From Paragyromitra xinjiangensis (lineage: Eukaryota > Ascomycota > Pezizomycetes > Pezizales > Discinaceae), in NCBI GenBank assembly GCA_038503065.1, contig JBCAMK010000022.1, forward strand, positions 1,054,001-1,118,000: a stretch of DNA of 64,000 nucleotides, read 5' to 3'. The first letter of the stretch is position 1, and the number at the start of each line of letters is the position of its first letter. The notes beneath the pieces were generated by a model. That model was not told the origin of the DNA. It did not search any database and saw nothing but the letters and a program-made list of their open reading frames with translations. Shown here piece by piece: positions 22,746 to 34,561 of the stretch. Made by a program: the position numbers and the translations under genes.

Positions 22746-23417
22746 ATGACTAGTGACGCAAAAAAGTAAGAAAATTAACTTGTGTTTCATTTTTTTAGTA
22801 AGAGCTGATATTCATGTCCTTAAAAGCACTCCCGCTCATCAAAAACTCGCCAAGTCCACTCCCCTTGCCTCTTCTACAGCTCTCAAAGAGGTTGTAGTGG
22901 TGGAGTGCGAAGAAGGAGACAAAAGTACGACAGTATCGATCAAGAAGGCTAATGAAGGAGCGGAAGGTGAAACTGGGGAAGGTGTAAAGTCGAAGGGGAA
23001 CGATGAGTTGAAGCGTATGAAGAGGAGAGCTAATAGTATGTCCTATCTATAATACTTGTGTTAAGATGATATAAACTTACACTGCGTCTGTTCTACAGAG
23101 CAAAAGCGACGGGAAAGACGGAAGGCAGAAAAGATGCAGGGGAAGCTAGGAGTGGCCATGAAGCCAGAAGCGGCTACGAAACCAAGAGGTAAGCTCATTC
23201 GAGTTGATCACATATCGAGAATCCTCGCCGACTGATTGGTATAGCCCCCGTTGATATTGAAAGACAATGCGGCGTTCAACTTTCCAATGGCGCACTTTGT
23301 GCTCGTTCTCTAACTTGTAGATCTCACTCCTTGGGGGCTAAACGGGCCCTCCCTGGTCGTTCTAAACCCTTTGATGTCTTGCTCGCCGATCGCGAGCACC
23401 GTAAAAAAAATGGTTGA
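22746..23417 (+). pseudogene. Truncated SGF73/ataxin-7-like gene (SCA7 zinc domain)
   Basis: Sgf73 links the deubiquitinase module to the SAGA complex. Three exons can be followed: about 22800-23035, 23099-23188 and 23245-23417, with good GT-AG introns. The product ends in the SCA7 domain: [43 protein letters not shown], then KKNG and stop. The Cys-X9-Cys-X5-Cys-X2-His zinc pattern is complete. Before it lie a lysine/arginine-rich linker and a short segment VLKSTPAHQKLAK, reminiscent of the tail of the N-terminal zinc finger in fungal Sgf73, but the cysteines that should precede it are missing. The C-terminal tail usual in the family is also absent. The 5' boundary is unclear: an ATG at 22746 could be used only with an unusually short intron. 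The fold-back transposon ends 80 bp upstream. Either a partial duplicate or a small divergent paralogue. Confidence 0.6.
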
Positions 23418-24791
23418 GTCCCTCCCTTCAGATCCCTTTCCTAAATATGTCCTACTAACTAACGTAACGTATTCTACTAATTAAGCTAGTAAACAAGCTC
23501 TTGTCACTAGACAAGACGGTACTCAGCCCCAACCTGGGGCTCAGGGTGTTGAGGGAGGACCCGCCGCGGAATCACGACCGGAGATCTCTTGATAATCCAC
23601 CGTTTAACGGATATGAATGTAATGATCTATTTAATTTGAGAATAGCACATCGTTTGGCACTATGTTATACCATGATAATGTGTCTAATTAAAACTAGTGC
23701 CAAGTAACACTAGAGCCTAGCCCCTTCCTAGTTATACGTAGCCGTACCAAAAAAACTATGCCTAAGACTCACCACTTCTTATCTCAGTGCTTTGATTTCA
23801 CTTTACGAGGTGTTAACTGATGGTGTAGTATACTGCACTGAACATAGCCGATTACTTCATCTCTACCGTAGTACCCCATTGCATCCCCCCCTTAGTATAA
23901 CAAATCAACCAACTCACAAAAGCATTTATTTTATGCTAAATAGAACTGACGGAAGGTAGACAAGCCATCTTCAAAGTTATGTTTATAAGAACTTACATTT
24001 CGTAGAGGTGGTTTGGAAACAGGTCTCTAGTAGTGCTTAATTTGTATTTGACGCTGTCTAGCTTAATTAAAAACACATAAAGCCCCTATAGCGATTTCAT
24101 TTTGAGAATCAATCAATATCACCAAGGTGTGGTGGGTCGATATCTATGTTCTGAACCCCCTGTTTCCAGTGTAATAATGGAAAATACGCAAAGCCACATA
24201 GAATCAGGAACCCGAGATCAGGTAGTTGCTCAACCCTAGTCTTTCCTCGCGAAATCTTTTACGCTTAGCTCCACTTAAACCCAAGTTAGATAGAGACTTC
24301 CCTATAAGATTGGATAGGGACAAGCTACAGTACGTATTTTTATGTAGAGTAGCACTCGGACTAGCTAGACATGATAGTGCCGTGGCCCAAGTGGTTGAAT
24401 GTACTTAATCAATCAATTACAGCCAATCAGCTGGCACGTACGTCCTCTAAGTTTAAACAGAGTTTCGTGGGGTAGGTCAGCCTTTTCGGATTTTGTTTGG
24501 CTTTCGGCGGTTATCCTACGATACTCAGCTTTTTCCCAATCTAGATTTAAGTGGTATTTGCTCGAGATTGGGTTATCTTGCTATAACGTGTCCTAAATCG
24601 GCCTGATCACATCAAAACCTGCCAAACCAGCCATTGATGGGGGGTTCTAAGCATTGGTACAATAAAAATGCACTCATGTGGCAGGGCGAAGAGCTCATCC
24701 TAATGGTATCATACAATGTCTAATGGTTCGTGGCCCACATTAGATACCATTTTATGCGCTATAATACATAAATTAATCTACTTTTCGGCGT
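23418..24791. other. Gene-poor AT-rich stretch
   Basis: No gene supported. Short frames at 23501-23707, 24226-24408 and 24399-24596 carry no motif. A tRNA A-box-like string at about 24384 has no matching B box and is rejected. Confidence 0.4.
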
Positions 24792-25636
24792 TCAAATACC
24801 CTCGCCTAAGATATCAACCTCTCGCCTAGTCACCTCCCGTCCTAACTCCTCCGTTGGCAATACTGCCCCTGGCAAAATGTATAAATAACGTTTTCTCTTC
24901 CTCTCTATTCGCTTCTTTTCCTTTTCAGTTCGATCCTTATCCGCGTCCGCATCCCCGCCCATGACTCCCGTTGTCACCATTGTATTAGGATGTGTGTTCG
25001 AGCTCGGCCCAAGCGCGAAGTGTGCATCGTCGAGTTGATACCCTGTTACTAACCGACACCGCCCACACCGCCAAATCCACCTTTTTTCGAAGCCATCTTC
25101 GCGTGTTATGATCTTGGCTGACCGGTCTTTAGATAGTGATAGAATGAGGGTGTAGTCGTCCTTCTCCCGTTGCCTACTCACGAGTTTTGGAGGGCCTCCA
25201 GCACCACCTTTGGTCGCTTCGGTATCTTCGACTAGGGCTGTTTTTTCAGGGCTGAATTCGGCGGCGGGTGGAGGCGGGGCATCGGGATCTGTTATGGTAG
25301 GGTTTGAAGCTTCAGGTTCTACAGGATCTGCAGCCTGCTCGACGGTGTCAGGCTCTTCATCTTCGTCAGAGGACGAGTCATCTTCAGAAGATGAAGAGTC
25401 GGACTCTTCATCTGATTTTGGAGGAGGAGGGAGTGGGACGATGATGGCGTGGTCGAGACCTGGATCTTTGCGTTTGGGGAGGTTGGAGAAGGAATGGGTG
25501 GAAGCGAGGAAAAGGTTGGAGCAGTAGGCACAGTGATACGTGTAAACTCTGGAAGAGGGTTAGTAACTAAGAGAAATCCAATGAATCTGGAAGTTAATTG
25601 AAGAGAGGAAAGATTATCTTACCGTGGAGTTGTCAT
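24792..25636 (-). CDS. STEEP1-family (UPF0428/CXorf56-like) protein
   Basis: Two exons, 25636-25623 and 25548-24792, encode 256 residues. The short first exon (MTTP plus part of R) is followed by VYTYHCAYCSNLFLAS, the conserved N-terminal Cys-X2-Cys segment of the family, then LPKRKDPGLDHAIIV, an acidic Ser/Glu/Asp-rich insert, and the conserved block DDYTLILSLSKDRSAKIITREDGFEKRWIWRCGRCR (shown as motifs: Cys-X2-Cys and KRW.WRCGRC), GYQLDD. In animals STEEP1 promotes exit of STING from the ER; the fungal role is not known to me and STING need not be present. Four cysteines in two CXXC pairs suggest a zinc site. A basic helix near the C terminus (EKEKKRIERKRKR) may bind nucleic acid or membrane. 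Divergent from the aminopeptidase gene. Confidence 0.85.
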
Positions 25637-25932
25637 CTCGAAATGTTTAGGTAAGGTTAAGAGCTTGAGCTTTTGGATGATGATGTTCGCGAAATGTTAT
25701 TATCGCGATGATCGAGATAAGGCTGATTAAGATAAGACCTACCACGAGGCTACCCCATTTGGGACGTGACGACGCCCTAGCACGTGGATAGGGTGGCTGG
25801 GCCGGCAGTTTACCCTCGCGCCCAAAGCTCCTGTCTTCCCCAGCTCTTCCTCCTTACCATCGTTCCTGCTTTTGTCTTTCGTTTCAATCACCCCTATAAC
25901 CACAAATATTACTATTATCATCACTAGCAATC
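25637..25932 (+). promoter_or_regulatory. Aminopeptidase promoter with paired GATA sites
   Basis: This 296-bp gap between divergent genes holds two AGATAAG motifs at 25715-25721 and 25730-25736, about 200 bp before the secreted aminopeptidase. AreA/NIT2-type GATA factors use such pairs to induce extracellular proteases when preferred nitrogen is scarce. A role here is inferred from the motif and the product, not shown. Confidence 0.4.
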
Positions 25933-27324
25933 ATGAAGTATTTCCTCTCTTCCGCAATCCTCGGACTTACTGCTGTAACGCAGCTTGCTTCGGCTATCGT
26001 GATCCCTACTCAACAGGAGCAGGTGAATGCCTTATCTGGTGCTTCCTCCAGCACCTTCATGGCACAGGATGCCGGTAGCGAAAAGAGACTGGTGCAGCTA
26101 GGGCCAATGGAGATTAAATGGGTGACCGAGGATGAAAAGCTTGAGTTGAGGAGGGTGAGTTACTCATTCTGGGAGCTCAGAGGTCGCTACAAGTGACTCA
26201 AACTCCTAAAGCTCCAACCTCACGAAGGTAGCTAATATGATAATGGTAACAGCAAGGGAAGAATTTCATGGATATCACCGACCACCAGGACCTCGGGTAT
26301 ATGAACGCGTTCCGAACCGCCTCCAAGCCTCACAAGGGCAAAATTCAGTTTCCACCGAAGCCCCAATTCCAAAGCGACGTGACACCGCTGCTTGAAAAGC
26401 TCACTAAAGGCAACATGCAAGAAAATTTGGAGAAGTTTACCAGTTTCTATACAAGATACTTCAAATCCGACTATGGCAGACAGTCTTCTGAGTGGCTTCT
26501 GAGCAGAGTCAATGAGACTGCTGCTTACAAGCTTGAGTCGATTGAATTGAAACCATTCAAGCATACCTGGCCCCAATCCTCAATCATCGCGTCGATTCCT
26601 GGGAAGACTTCGAAGACGGTTGTTATTGGAGCTCACCAGGACTCCATCAACCTCTTTCTCCCCTCATTCCTTCGCGCCCCTGGAGCTGATGATGATGGTT
26701 CCGGTACCGTTACTATCCTCGAAGCATTCCGTGTCTTGGTTGAGCACCTTGCAGATTCCGGCGAAACGCTCGAGAATACTGTTGAGTTCATGTGGTACAG
26801 CGCTGAGGAAGGAGGACTTTTGGGATCTCAGGCCATCTTTAGCTACTATGAGAAACAAGGCAGAGAGGTTGTAGCAATGTTGCAGCAGGACATGACTGGA
26901 TTTGTCCAGAAAACTTTGGATGCTGGAAAGCCAGAGAGCGTCGGCGTCATTACGGATTACGTCGATGAGGGATTGACAGAATTCATCAAGAAGATCATCA
27001 CTGAGGTATGTTTCACCACTGAACCCTCATTTTTGGCCCAAATTCTAATTCAAACTCTAGTACTGTGATATCCCCTACGTCTTGACAGAATGCGGGTATG
27101 CTTGCTCTGATCACGCATCTGCAAGCAAGGCTGGATACCCCAGCGCCTTCGTCATTGAGAGTGCCTTCTCTGATTCTGATGACCACATTCATACTACTGA
27201 GGACAAGATCGAATTCCTGAGCTTTGATCACATGCTCCAGCATGCTAAGTTAACACTTGGTCTTGCATACGAGCTTGGCAATGCTGATTTTGGCGGGAAG
27301 AAGACTCACGACCGTGAATTGTAA
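25933..27324 (+). CDS. Secreted leucine aminopeptidase, peptidase family M28
   Basis: Zinc exopeptidase that removes N-terminal residues from peptides outside the cell. Exons 25933-26154, 26253-27005 and 27061-27324 encode 412 residues. Residues 1-19 ([19 protein letters not shown], then SA) form a signal peptide. A propeptide precedes the catalytic domain. Metal ligands typical of M28 are visible: AHQDS (His about 202), PGADDDGSG (Asp about 221), SAEEGG (Glu about 255), QQDMTG (Asp about 287) and DDHIHTTED (His about 375). A Cys pair in [18 protein letters not shown] matches the disulfide-bearing loop of fungal Lap1 proteins. The length is normal and no key residue is missing. The promoter has two GATA motifs. 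Confidence 0.94.
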
Positions 27325-28611
27325 ACCCGTTTAAGCAGCGTTTGGGGGGTTCTGGGTCTAGGTATGGGTTTGCGGACAACTTTTATTTGGGATTATGGAT
27401 ATGATGGATTATTGTGTATTTTTTTCTTGAAAGCGCATCGAACTGAATTGTCGAGACGTTGATTATGTTCTTGGTTTTGTCTTACTAGTGCTATAAGCGG
27501 TTCTAATGATGAACCTCATTTAGATACAAATGCATAATGGAGCTTTGTTTCCTAGTCGTGTGCCAGATTACATCGTAGGCCTGGTGATTTGGGTTCATGT
27601 TCATCGTTGATCAGAAAAATTGAGTTGAATAACACGCCCGGACCCGAAGAACGGGTTGGAAGGCTTAAGAAATGAAAGCGGCTACTTTCTGAGGAAGCTC
27701 GGCAACAGGAGGGAGAAAAGCAGTAGCACTATAATGAGCCGGGGCTTCATGAGAATCCTTATGATGTATAACAGCTGCAGCTAGGGTATGAAAACGAGCC
27801 TACATGTAGGTAAGATGAAGTATCAGGGTAGCGTTTCCAACGAGAAAGAGAAGCTGGCCACTGGCTAGAGCTAAGTGCGGAGAACGGTACATTCTAATGT
27901 AAAACTACGGGGTATGGCCGAATGGTGCAGTACGGACGAGACGCCTAGTTTGCCATGACATCGCTTTTTATTCTAGCAGCTTATGGTGGGCTATGAATGA
28001 TGGTTTGTGCAAGGTCTCGGGCCACACAGCCTAGGTGCAAGACACTGAAAACCGTGAGACACGAGGGCGAAGCATAAAGGCAAGTGTATCTTAGGTATGG
28101 AGGTAATAAAAACAAGAAGGGAAAGGTCGAGTAGGGGGCTACATGTATATATAGCCCTCTGGATATCGTCCCGTGACAGGTTGGCCTTTACTAAGGTCGA
28201 GTTGTAATTTGGCGTGATTGATTGACTTGTTGACTTACCGATAATAGTTTGGTGTGATGCGTTATGAGGGTTTTTGGCTGGAAGCTTTTCTATCGCTATA
28301 AATTTTTTGGATATAGGATATCATTTTTGACACTGATGCTACTTGTATGGGTTCCACAAGCCGGATAATAAAGCAACTAAGGTCTATCAACTAACAGTAG
28401 GATAACAGAACAAAATAAAAATAAGCCATATCTGTAAACATAGAAAGAGCAAAACAAAACAAAAAAAATCTGTCCGCCATCTGAAACTGCAGCCGGAGGT
28501 AGTAAAGGTAGATCACTCATAGGCACATATGACCTCGTCACAATCCCCCGTGTCTAATACAGTTTCTGAGGATCCACCTCTACCTCCCTCTTTGTCTTAT
28601 CTCCATTGATG
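27325..28611. other. Intergenic, no gene seen
   Basis: Contains the aminopeptidase 3' UTR, then unassigned DNA. TACATGTA occurs at 27801-27808 (within the full CTACATGTAG palindrome) and again at 28140-28147. No RNA gene recognised. Confidence 0.4.
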
Positions 28612-29169
28612 TCACATATGCCCTTCGTCAGGTCTCTCATCTATATCACGACACTCTAGAATCTCTGTCGCCCTTTCACCTACTGTAAGGCCCCTTTTAT
28701 TCTTGATGTCGGTTTTGGCTCCCTTTCCCACCAATAGATCGTAATATTCTCTGACGCTAGAGCTGGGGTTCACAAGACCCATCTTACAGTAATGGAGTGC
28801 AGTATCCCCGTTATCATCCACGGCATTAATATCCGCACCGTATTGTAGTAATAACTTAATCGTATCAACATTTCGGCCAATCACGGCCGCTTGAAGTACT
28901 GTCATACCATGGCTGTGGACGAAATAGGAATTTGCATCTGCTCCCCTCTTTAGACATTTCTCAACGTATTCTGACCGTCCATGGAATATGATATATTGGA
29001 ATATCGTGTATTTGCCGCTTTTCATTCGAAAATTAGGATCTGCACCTCTGGAAAGCAGCTTGTCGATGGTGGTGTAGTATGTAGTTGCGTTACTTATAGC
29101 GCTTTCAAGCTCTCTGCCTAATTCCAAACTTTGTTTGATAGGGACAGTTTCGAGGTCAGGAATAGACAT
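28612..29169 (-). CDS. Short ankyrin-repeat protein
   Basis: Intronless frame of 185 residues beginning MSIPDLETVP. Three or four ankyrin repeats are visible: KLLSRGADPNFRMKSGKYTIFQYIIF, YVEKCLKRGADANSY, HGMTVLQAAVIGRNVDTIKLLLQYGADINAVDDNGDTALHY (described here by motifs GADPN, GADAN, GADIN) and LLVGKGAKTDIKN. There is no F-box and no other domain. It may be a small independent scaffold protein or the surviving 3' part of a longer ankyrin gene. The context gives no function. Confidence 0.7.
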   Translation of the reverse strand: MSIPDLETVPIKQSLELGRELESAISNATTYYTTIDKLLSRGADPNFRMKSGKYTIFQYIIFHGRSEYVEKCLKRGADANSYFVHSHGMTVLQAAVIGRNVDTIKLLLQYGADINAVDDNGDTALHYCKMGLVNPSSSVREYYDLLVGKGAKTDIKNKRGLTVGERATEILECRDIDERPDEGHM

Positions 29170-29914
29170 TGGGGGTTAGGGTTCTGCGGATTATAAGTAA
29201 AGTCGTGAGGCTAGATCGAGAAAGAGACTGCGTTAAATAAAATAAAAACAAGTTGGTTGTAGGAGAAAAGGTATTTGGGGAAAATATATATTCGGTGATC
29301 TCTGGAACCGATTCAGTACTGTGGAAATGATGGTTAGCGAGTAAGAGGTTTGGGGCCGTATTTATAGAGGAGAGATCTTGTCCAGAAATTAGTATGGAGT
29401 GCGATGTTATGGAGCCAGCAAGGCCTTTGAATTGTTTCTATGAAGATAAGTATATGCAACATCCCGTTAGTCTGCTGATTCTTTCTCTTAGTATGGTAAC
29501 CTCGGACTCTTACCGGGGTTGGATGCATGTATGATTTATCTATCTATCTATCAGACTCTTACCGTTGAATTTGTCATTCGAGTGATATCCAATGACCAAG
29601 GAAATTTGAAGCTGCGAAAGCAGAGTTTCTTTATTTACTTGTTATCAGGTATATACATATCATTGATATTTACGCAAAACCGTCCAGCCAGACTACTACA
29701 CATGATCGTAGGCTGATAGGCTGAGATTAGTGAGAGGGAGAAGGGTCCGCAGAGAAGAGATCAGTAATCAAGAGAGGAGGGGAAATTCAAATATAAGATA
29801 TCAATTAAAACGCCCACAGTCCACCCAATAGTTCCCTTGCCTACTTTCGCTCGTTTTCCGGTAAGAAAATAGGCGAAGAACCAATTAGGAATTCGATCAG
29901 GGTCAGAAGAGCAA
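29170..29914. other. Intergenic, no gene seen
   Basis: AT-rich DNA with a short TATC microsatellite (about 29535-29552), and then the 3' flank of MTP18. Nothing else supported. Confidence 0.4.
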
Positions 29915-30939
29915 CTACAACTCCTTTTCGTGCACCCCCTTTTTCCCAGTAAGAGTTTCGTAACCCTTCTCAAACGCCCACTCGACAGCGTTCTCAACCG
30001 GATGATCGAATATGTATGGTAACGCCGGCACTACCGCTAGTCCCAAACCTACTGGTCCCCAGGTTCTGATTAGGGTATTTTTGTTATTCTTCAGTGCACG
30101 ACCTGAGTAGCGGACAACCTATAATCTCATTAGTTCCCAGACCCATAAATTTTTATTTGTACAATAAGACATACGCTATGAATGGTAAATGCTGGCAATG
30201 CCATACTAGCCAAAGCCTGGAATACCGCTCTCTGCACCATGACAGTTCTGTAATCCTCTAGGAAGCCAATTTTCCCTACGGGCTTCAATACGTTCCTGTC
30301 TTCATCCTTTGATCCATCTTCCCAATCATTTCGCGCATCACTCAGCGGGCTGACTTTCCTTGGCTTCGTTGGATAGGGTGGTGCAGGTGTAGTGAGAGGG
30401 TTTACAACGTCCTTCGCAACTTCGTAGGGCTTATATGTGTGCTCAGAAGAAGGGCTCTTGGCACCAGTGGTAGCGGCGGATGGCTCTTTAGGTCGGAGAA
30501 GTTCCGGGGTATCGGAGATGCTATGCCCACCATGAAGCATCGTTTGGTTGGCAATGTAGGCTTTATAGCCTTCATGGAGAACATCGCCAGTGAGATATAG
30601 CCAAGATATACCATAGGCTGTACGTATAATTTTAGGGTGAGCAACTGGGCGGAAGGATTCGCCAAGATCAGATGTATAGGCTACATAGCGGTGGGTAGCG
30701 CTCATGATAGTACGGATACGGTTTGCGTAAGCCGCAAAACGGTAGTTGGTCTCGGTGGACTCTGGCGCCCTGAAAGCTTTATGTTAGGAATTTACATTTT
30801 AAGATTTATTGATGGATTTATGAGTTGGTAGATGGGTGGTTGGAGATATTCAAACTTACTCTCCCTCATAGATCCTCCCTAGCATCGTTTGGCTTTCATC
30901 CTTGGGCGGATCCGGATTTTTGGGAGCTTTAGCTGACAT
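29915..30939 (-). CDS. MTP18: Mitochondrial fission process protein 1 (MTP18/MTFP1) homologue
   Basis: MTP18 is a multipass inner mitochondrial membrane protein that promotes fission in animals. Exons 30939-30860, 30769-30175 and 30118-29915 encode 292 residues with closed phases. Conserved stretches: NYRFAAYANRIRT, RYVAYTSDLGESFRPVAHPKIIRTAYGISWLYLTGDV (motifs YTSDLGE.FRP and YG.SW.Y..GDV), then after an insert of about 100 proline/serine-rich residues VQRAVFQALASMALPAFTIHSVVR, and finally TWGPVGLGLAVVPALPYIFDHPVE, matching the family's last helix. The long insert between the first and second helices is absent in the 166-residue human protein and appears to be a fungal expansion. Divergent from ATP19, another inner-membrane gene. 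Confidence 0.92.
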
Positions 30940-31283
30940 TTCGAATGACTTTCTGTGCGATAATGGGTAATTTGGCTAAGGGAATAAGTGTTGATTGACG
31001 GAATTGGTGGGGAGCTGGTGAGAATTTATGAAGTTTCGGATCTTAAACTCGGAGCGGAACCATGACGTAAGAAATGCGGCTGAAACCGGGTTCCGAGTTA
31101 GTCATACGATGAGACTCATCCCACCATCAGCCACGTATTGAGCCACACATACCCCCAGCTGAAACGCCACACTAAACCATCAAATTCGCAATCAACCGAG
31201 ATCCCGTCCATCATCACGACTGTGCTTGACTCCACTGTTAACGATACCCCCACCTCTATCAATTGAACCCCCACATCATCAAA
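30940..31283. promoter_or_regulatory. Shared promoter of MTP18 and ATP19
   Basis: A 344-bp gap between divergent start codons of two mitochondrial inner-membrane proteins. A CATGACGTAAG string near 31061 resembles a CRE/ATF half site (TGACGTAA), a common element in such promoters. No functional evidence. Confidence 0.35.
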
Positions 31284-31694
31284 ATGGTTGCTATATACAC
31301 CATCGCCGGAAAGCAAGTTGGCTCTCACGTTGTATGTTCCTCTCCTCTGGCCTTTTGGCCCATGTTGGTGGGTGGGTAATTGAAGATGAGGTTCCTGGAC
31401 TAATATTGCGGTAAATAGCTTGCAATGCTCACCCTAGGAACAGTATTTGGCGTAGCTACGCTGTCTGCGGGTGGAAAGAAGACCCAGACCACCCCGCCTA
31501 TCGAGGCTGGAAGCAGCGACGAGGAAAAGTTCATCAAGTACGTCCCTCAACCTCCCGTCTGAGTCCAAAATACCCTGAGGACTAGGGCATTTAGGATATG
31601 TGGACTGCCAGAGAGAAATTCTAACATGCTGCCTACCCATCATAGGGATTTCATCGCAAAAGCCGAGGCGGAAGGTGCGAAGGCAAAGCACTAG
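31284..31694 (+). CDS. ATP19: Mitochondrial ATP synthase subunit k
   Basis: Small subunit of the F1Fo-ATP synthase membrane sector, associated with synthase dimers in fungi. Three exons (31284-31331, 31419-31537, 31646-31694) encode 71 residues; only splicing gives a usable frame. The protein reads MVAIYTIAGKQVGSHV, then a single membrane helix LAMLTLGTVFGVATLSAG, then a soluble tail with GKKTQTTPPIEAGSSDEEKFIKDF and a basic end AKH. The YTIAGKQVGSH start and the EEKFI.DF tail are the family's marks. Each intron falls between natural segments of the protein. Confidence 0.93.
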
Positions 31695-34561
31695 ATTTCC
31701 GGAACAACAATACAACATTTTATAAGTGGATGATTGATGGCGGAGGAACAAACAATAAAAAGGATGTTGCTACATTTTGTATAGAACTGATCATGTTACT
31801 TCTTGATAAACGAGCTGGGCTACGTCCAGATATGCATATACTGGCTTTTCTCTCTTTCTCTATCAATGTCAAAACCTGGCACATGATTCAAGATTCAGTT
31901 AGGATTCGAAGCTGGGGCAGTAGCCACAAGAATATTAACTGCGGCTATTCTCCTTCTCAGGAAACAAGTATTCACCAACAACTACTGCTCGGATCTCAAA
32001 CTACCTCACTAGTTTCGGTGTCAACTCGAGTTAAATTTAACCCACCTCTATGGAGTTGGGAGGCGTAGCAATATTGGGTCGTAAACACCGAGTTAGGTTG
32101 CAGTCGTCATCACACCTGGACTCGATATCAGAGGATTTCTATGAAATTAACTTGGGCCATGAAATTGCTTCATACGAGCTTCCTCCATGCAAAAAAAATG
32201 CCTGGGATAAGCATTGTGCCTTTGACCAAACCGGCCAACTCATAATGCTACTACAACTCGAGTGGAAAAGTTATCATGTCCGGGTGGTCGGAAAGTCTAG
32301 GTCGGGCGATTTCCAGATGGATGCTGTGGGCCGTTGTATTCTGGGAGTAATGAGATACGAGGCCGGCTATTCATCCTGCGGAGCAAAAGCGCAACTCTCG
32401 GGCATAAATGATGCGTTGTTCGATCTATGAGCTAACACGGAGGACCAGCGAACAGAGGACTCGCTAATAGCGAAAAGCTTTCCTGCGATTGGAGATTTTA
32501 TACCTATCAATTTTAGCTCAATCAATCCCGGGAACTAATTTAAAACCACTGCCTATCCAAAAGATTAATATTATTATTTAGATGATACTTTACGTTGTCT
32601 AGTCATGCAATTTGGGATGCTGGATACCATTTTTAGGTATGTCGGGGGAACAAGGTGGGCCTATGCAATTCTGTAGTCAAGATTAGATCTTTCATCGCCT
32701 TACGCCAGCCGTCTCTTCAGCGTGTTTATCCCGGGGGTGGTCCGCGAGGCAGTCGTTCGAACTGAGACAATTGTTCTGGTGTTGCCTCGAAAAGTCATTC
32801 ACGAAGTCGGAGAGAAAAATAAATTTGGGAGCTTCAGCCCAAGCCAACTTGAGCAAAAATTCCGGGGTATAGACTGTAAAGTCTAAGTGGAGGTCAGTGG
32901 AGCGGAGATGGGCCGGAGCTCGGGGTGATCAAGGAGGGGAAAGCAGTATATAAAGATTTGGAGTGTCAAACGCATCAAAAACATCGACTGCAGGTATTTG
33001 GTTCAGCTTTTCGGTTACGACCGTTCGATTGTATTCTGATCCGCTTCCCCACCCACCCACACTTGCAGAAAACCGCAGGGACTTTTCAAATATCGGACAG
33101 CAGTAACAGGATCGACGATCAAGGTCTTGCTACTGGAGAAAGCACAAGGTTATCCCCGGTGGAGTTTGGAGTATTTCTGAGTACTGGAAGATTAGAGCCT
33201 TTTTCTCTCTTATATCTTACCGACAAAAAACTATAGCATCAACCTTTAAAAGCGCATCCGCTATCACTCGCTGAAAATTGGGCATCGTTAGTATAACTAA
33301 CAAATAGATATATTGTCGAGTCCAGTTAGGGAGGTGTAAATCTTGGGATTAAATGCGGCGGTCCGGCCATTGCTTCATTAGAATCATTGCGCCGAGGATC
33401 TCCACAAAGATGAAGCATTAATCTGAGCTCGTAACTCACCTATTAGATTATTGAATCAAGACTTGCTGCATGGGCAGCCTTCACGGATTGGACCAGCCTG
33501 CTCCGGGAAATTCCGTGCCTGAGTGTCTCGCCGAACTTTCCATGAAGAGATTGATATTAGGATGAGTGCGACGAATAACTCACGACGCCTTCTGCAACTA
33601 TTTATATACCACCTAGTTAACAAGAAGTCCAAGGACCAATTAATGAACTAGACTTCGGCGGATATATTACTTTATTTGGTCATGGTGATTAGCTTGGAAA
33701 GGCCATTCAGTTATTAGTAGAAGGAATGGTTTGGCCTGGTCATCACGAGGTCTAAAGTTTTTAAATGATGAAATTAGCAAAGAAAAACGGTTGGGTTTTG
33801 TGTAGAGGACTAAAGGAATTAACATGTTCATTTGGGGGTTTCGACATAGGTAATCGGGTTCGGCGCAAAGCTGAGAGCTCTGATTGGCTCCAGAGGTAGG
33901 GCTGGCAAGGTTTGGGTTTCATTAATGACCAAGCCACACCTGAGCTTTCCTAGAATAATACAGTAAGGCAATCCTTTACGTGGGCGGCTAGGAGGATGGA
34001 CGATGCGTGGGCTCTGAAATCTATCCTATCAATCACAAATACTCACTCGCATATCCAAGGAATCATCATTCCAGCCCCAGAACCAGCTTTTTTTCTGCCC
34101 GCCTGAGTGGGCATTCTTCTGTCGGAACCTTGGCTAATCCTGCCCGCGGACCCGGAGCCCGGGAAAACGGCCACGCTGTGGAGAAAGCGGTATTGTCCGC
34201 TGTTGGACGATCTTCGGATTGTGATACTATCACAATGACTATACGTTACACGACCCACTTTCGGGGTTAGCAACAGGTTGTTTTGTGTATCACGCCAATT
34301 ACGCCCTCTCATCCCAATTTCCCTACCCCCAGCCTTGTCCACGATATTCTCTAGGTGTGCCCTTTCACTTTCTAATTTGCGATGTTTCACTACGTATCTA
34401 CTTCCAATCTTTTCGTATTTATATTCCGCCCCTTTCAATTTCACACTTTTCAACCTTAAAATACCGCCTCGTTCATGATATATTGTAATTTATACGAAAT
34501 CCGCCTCCCCTCATTCTAAACAGTTGGTCACACTCACCCCCCTTCCTCGCGACAGGTGTAA
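31695..34561. other. Gene-poor stretch
   Basis: No gene supported. The longest frame, 126 codons from an ATG at 32050, overlaps another frame and has no motif; this length is expected by chance in nearly 3 kb. The last 300 bp before the ankyrin gene are T/C-rich and likely promoter. Confidence 0.4.

Noticed and set aside
24379..24450. tRNA-like string GTGGCCCAAGTGGTT
   Set aside because: It resembles a tRNA A box, but there is no B box or acceptor stem at the right distance.
32050..32430. 126-codon frame after ATP19
   Set aside because: Overlaps another frame, no motif, length within chance expectation for nearly 3 kb.
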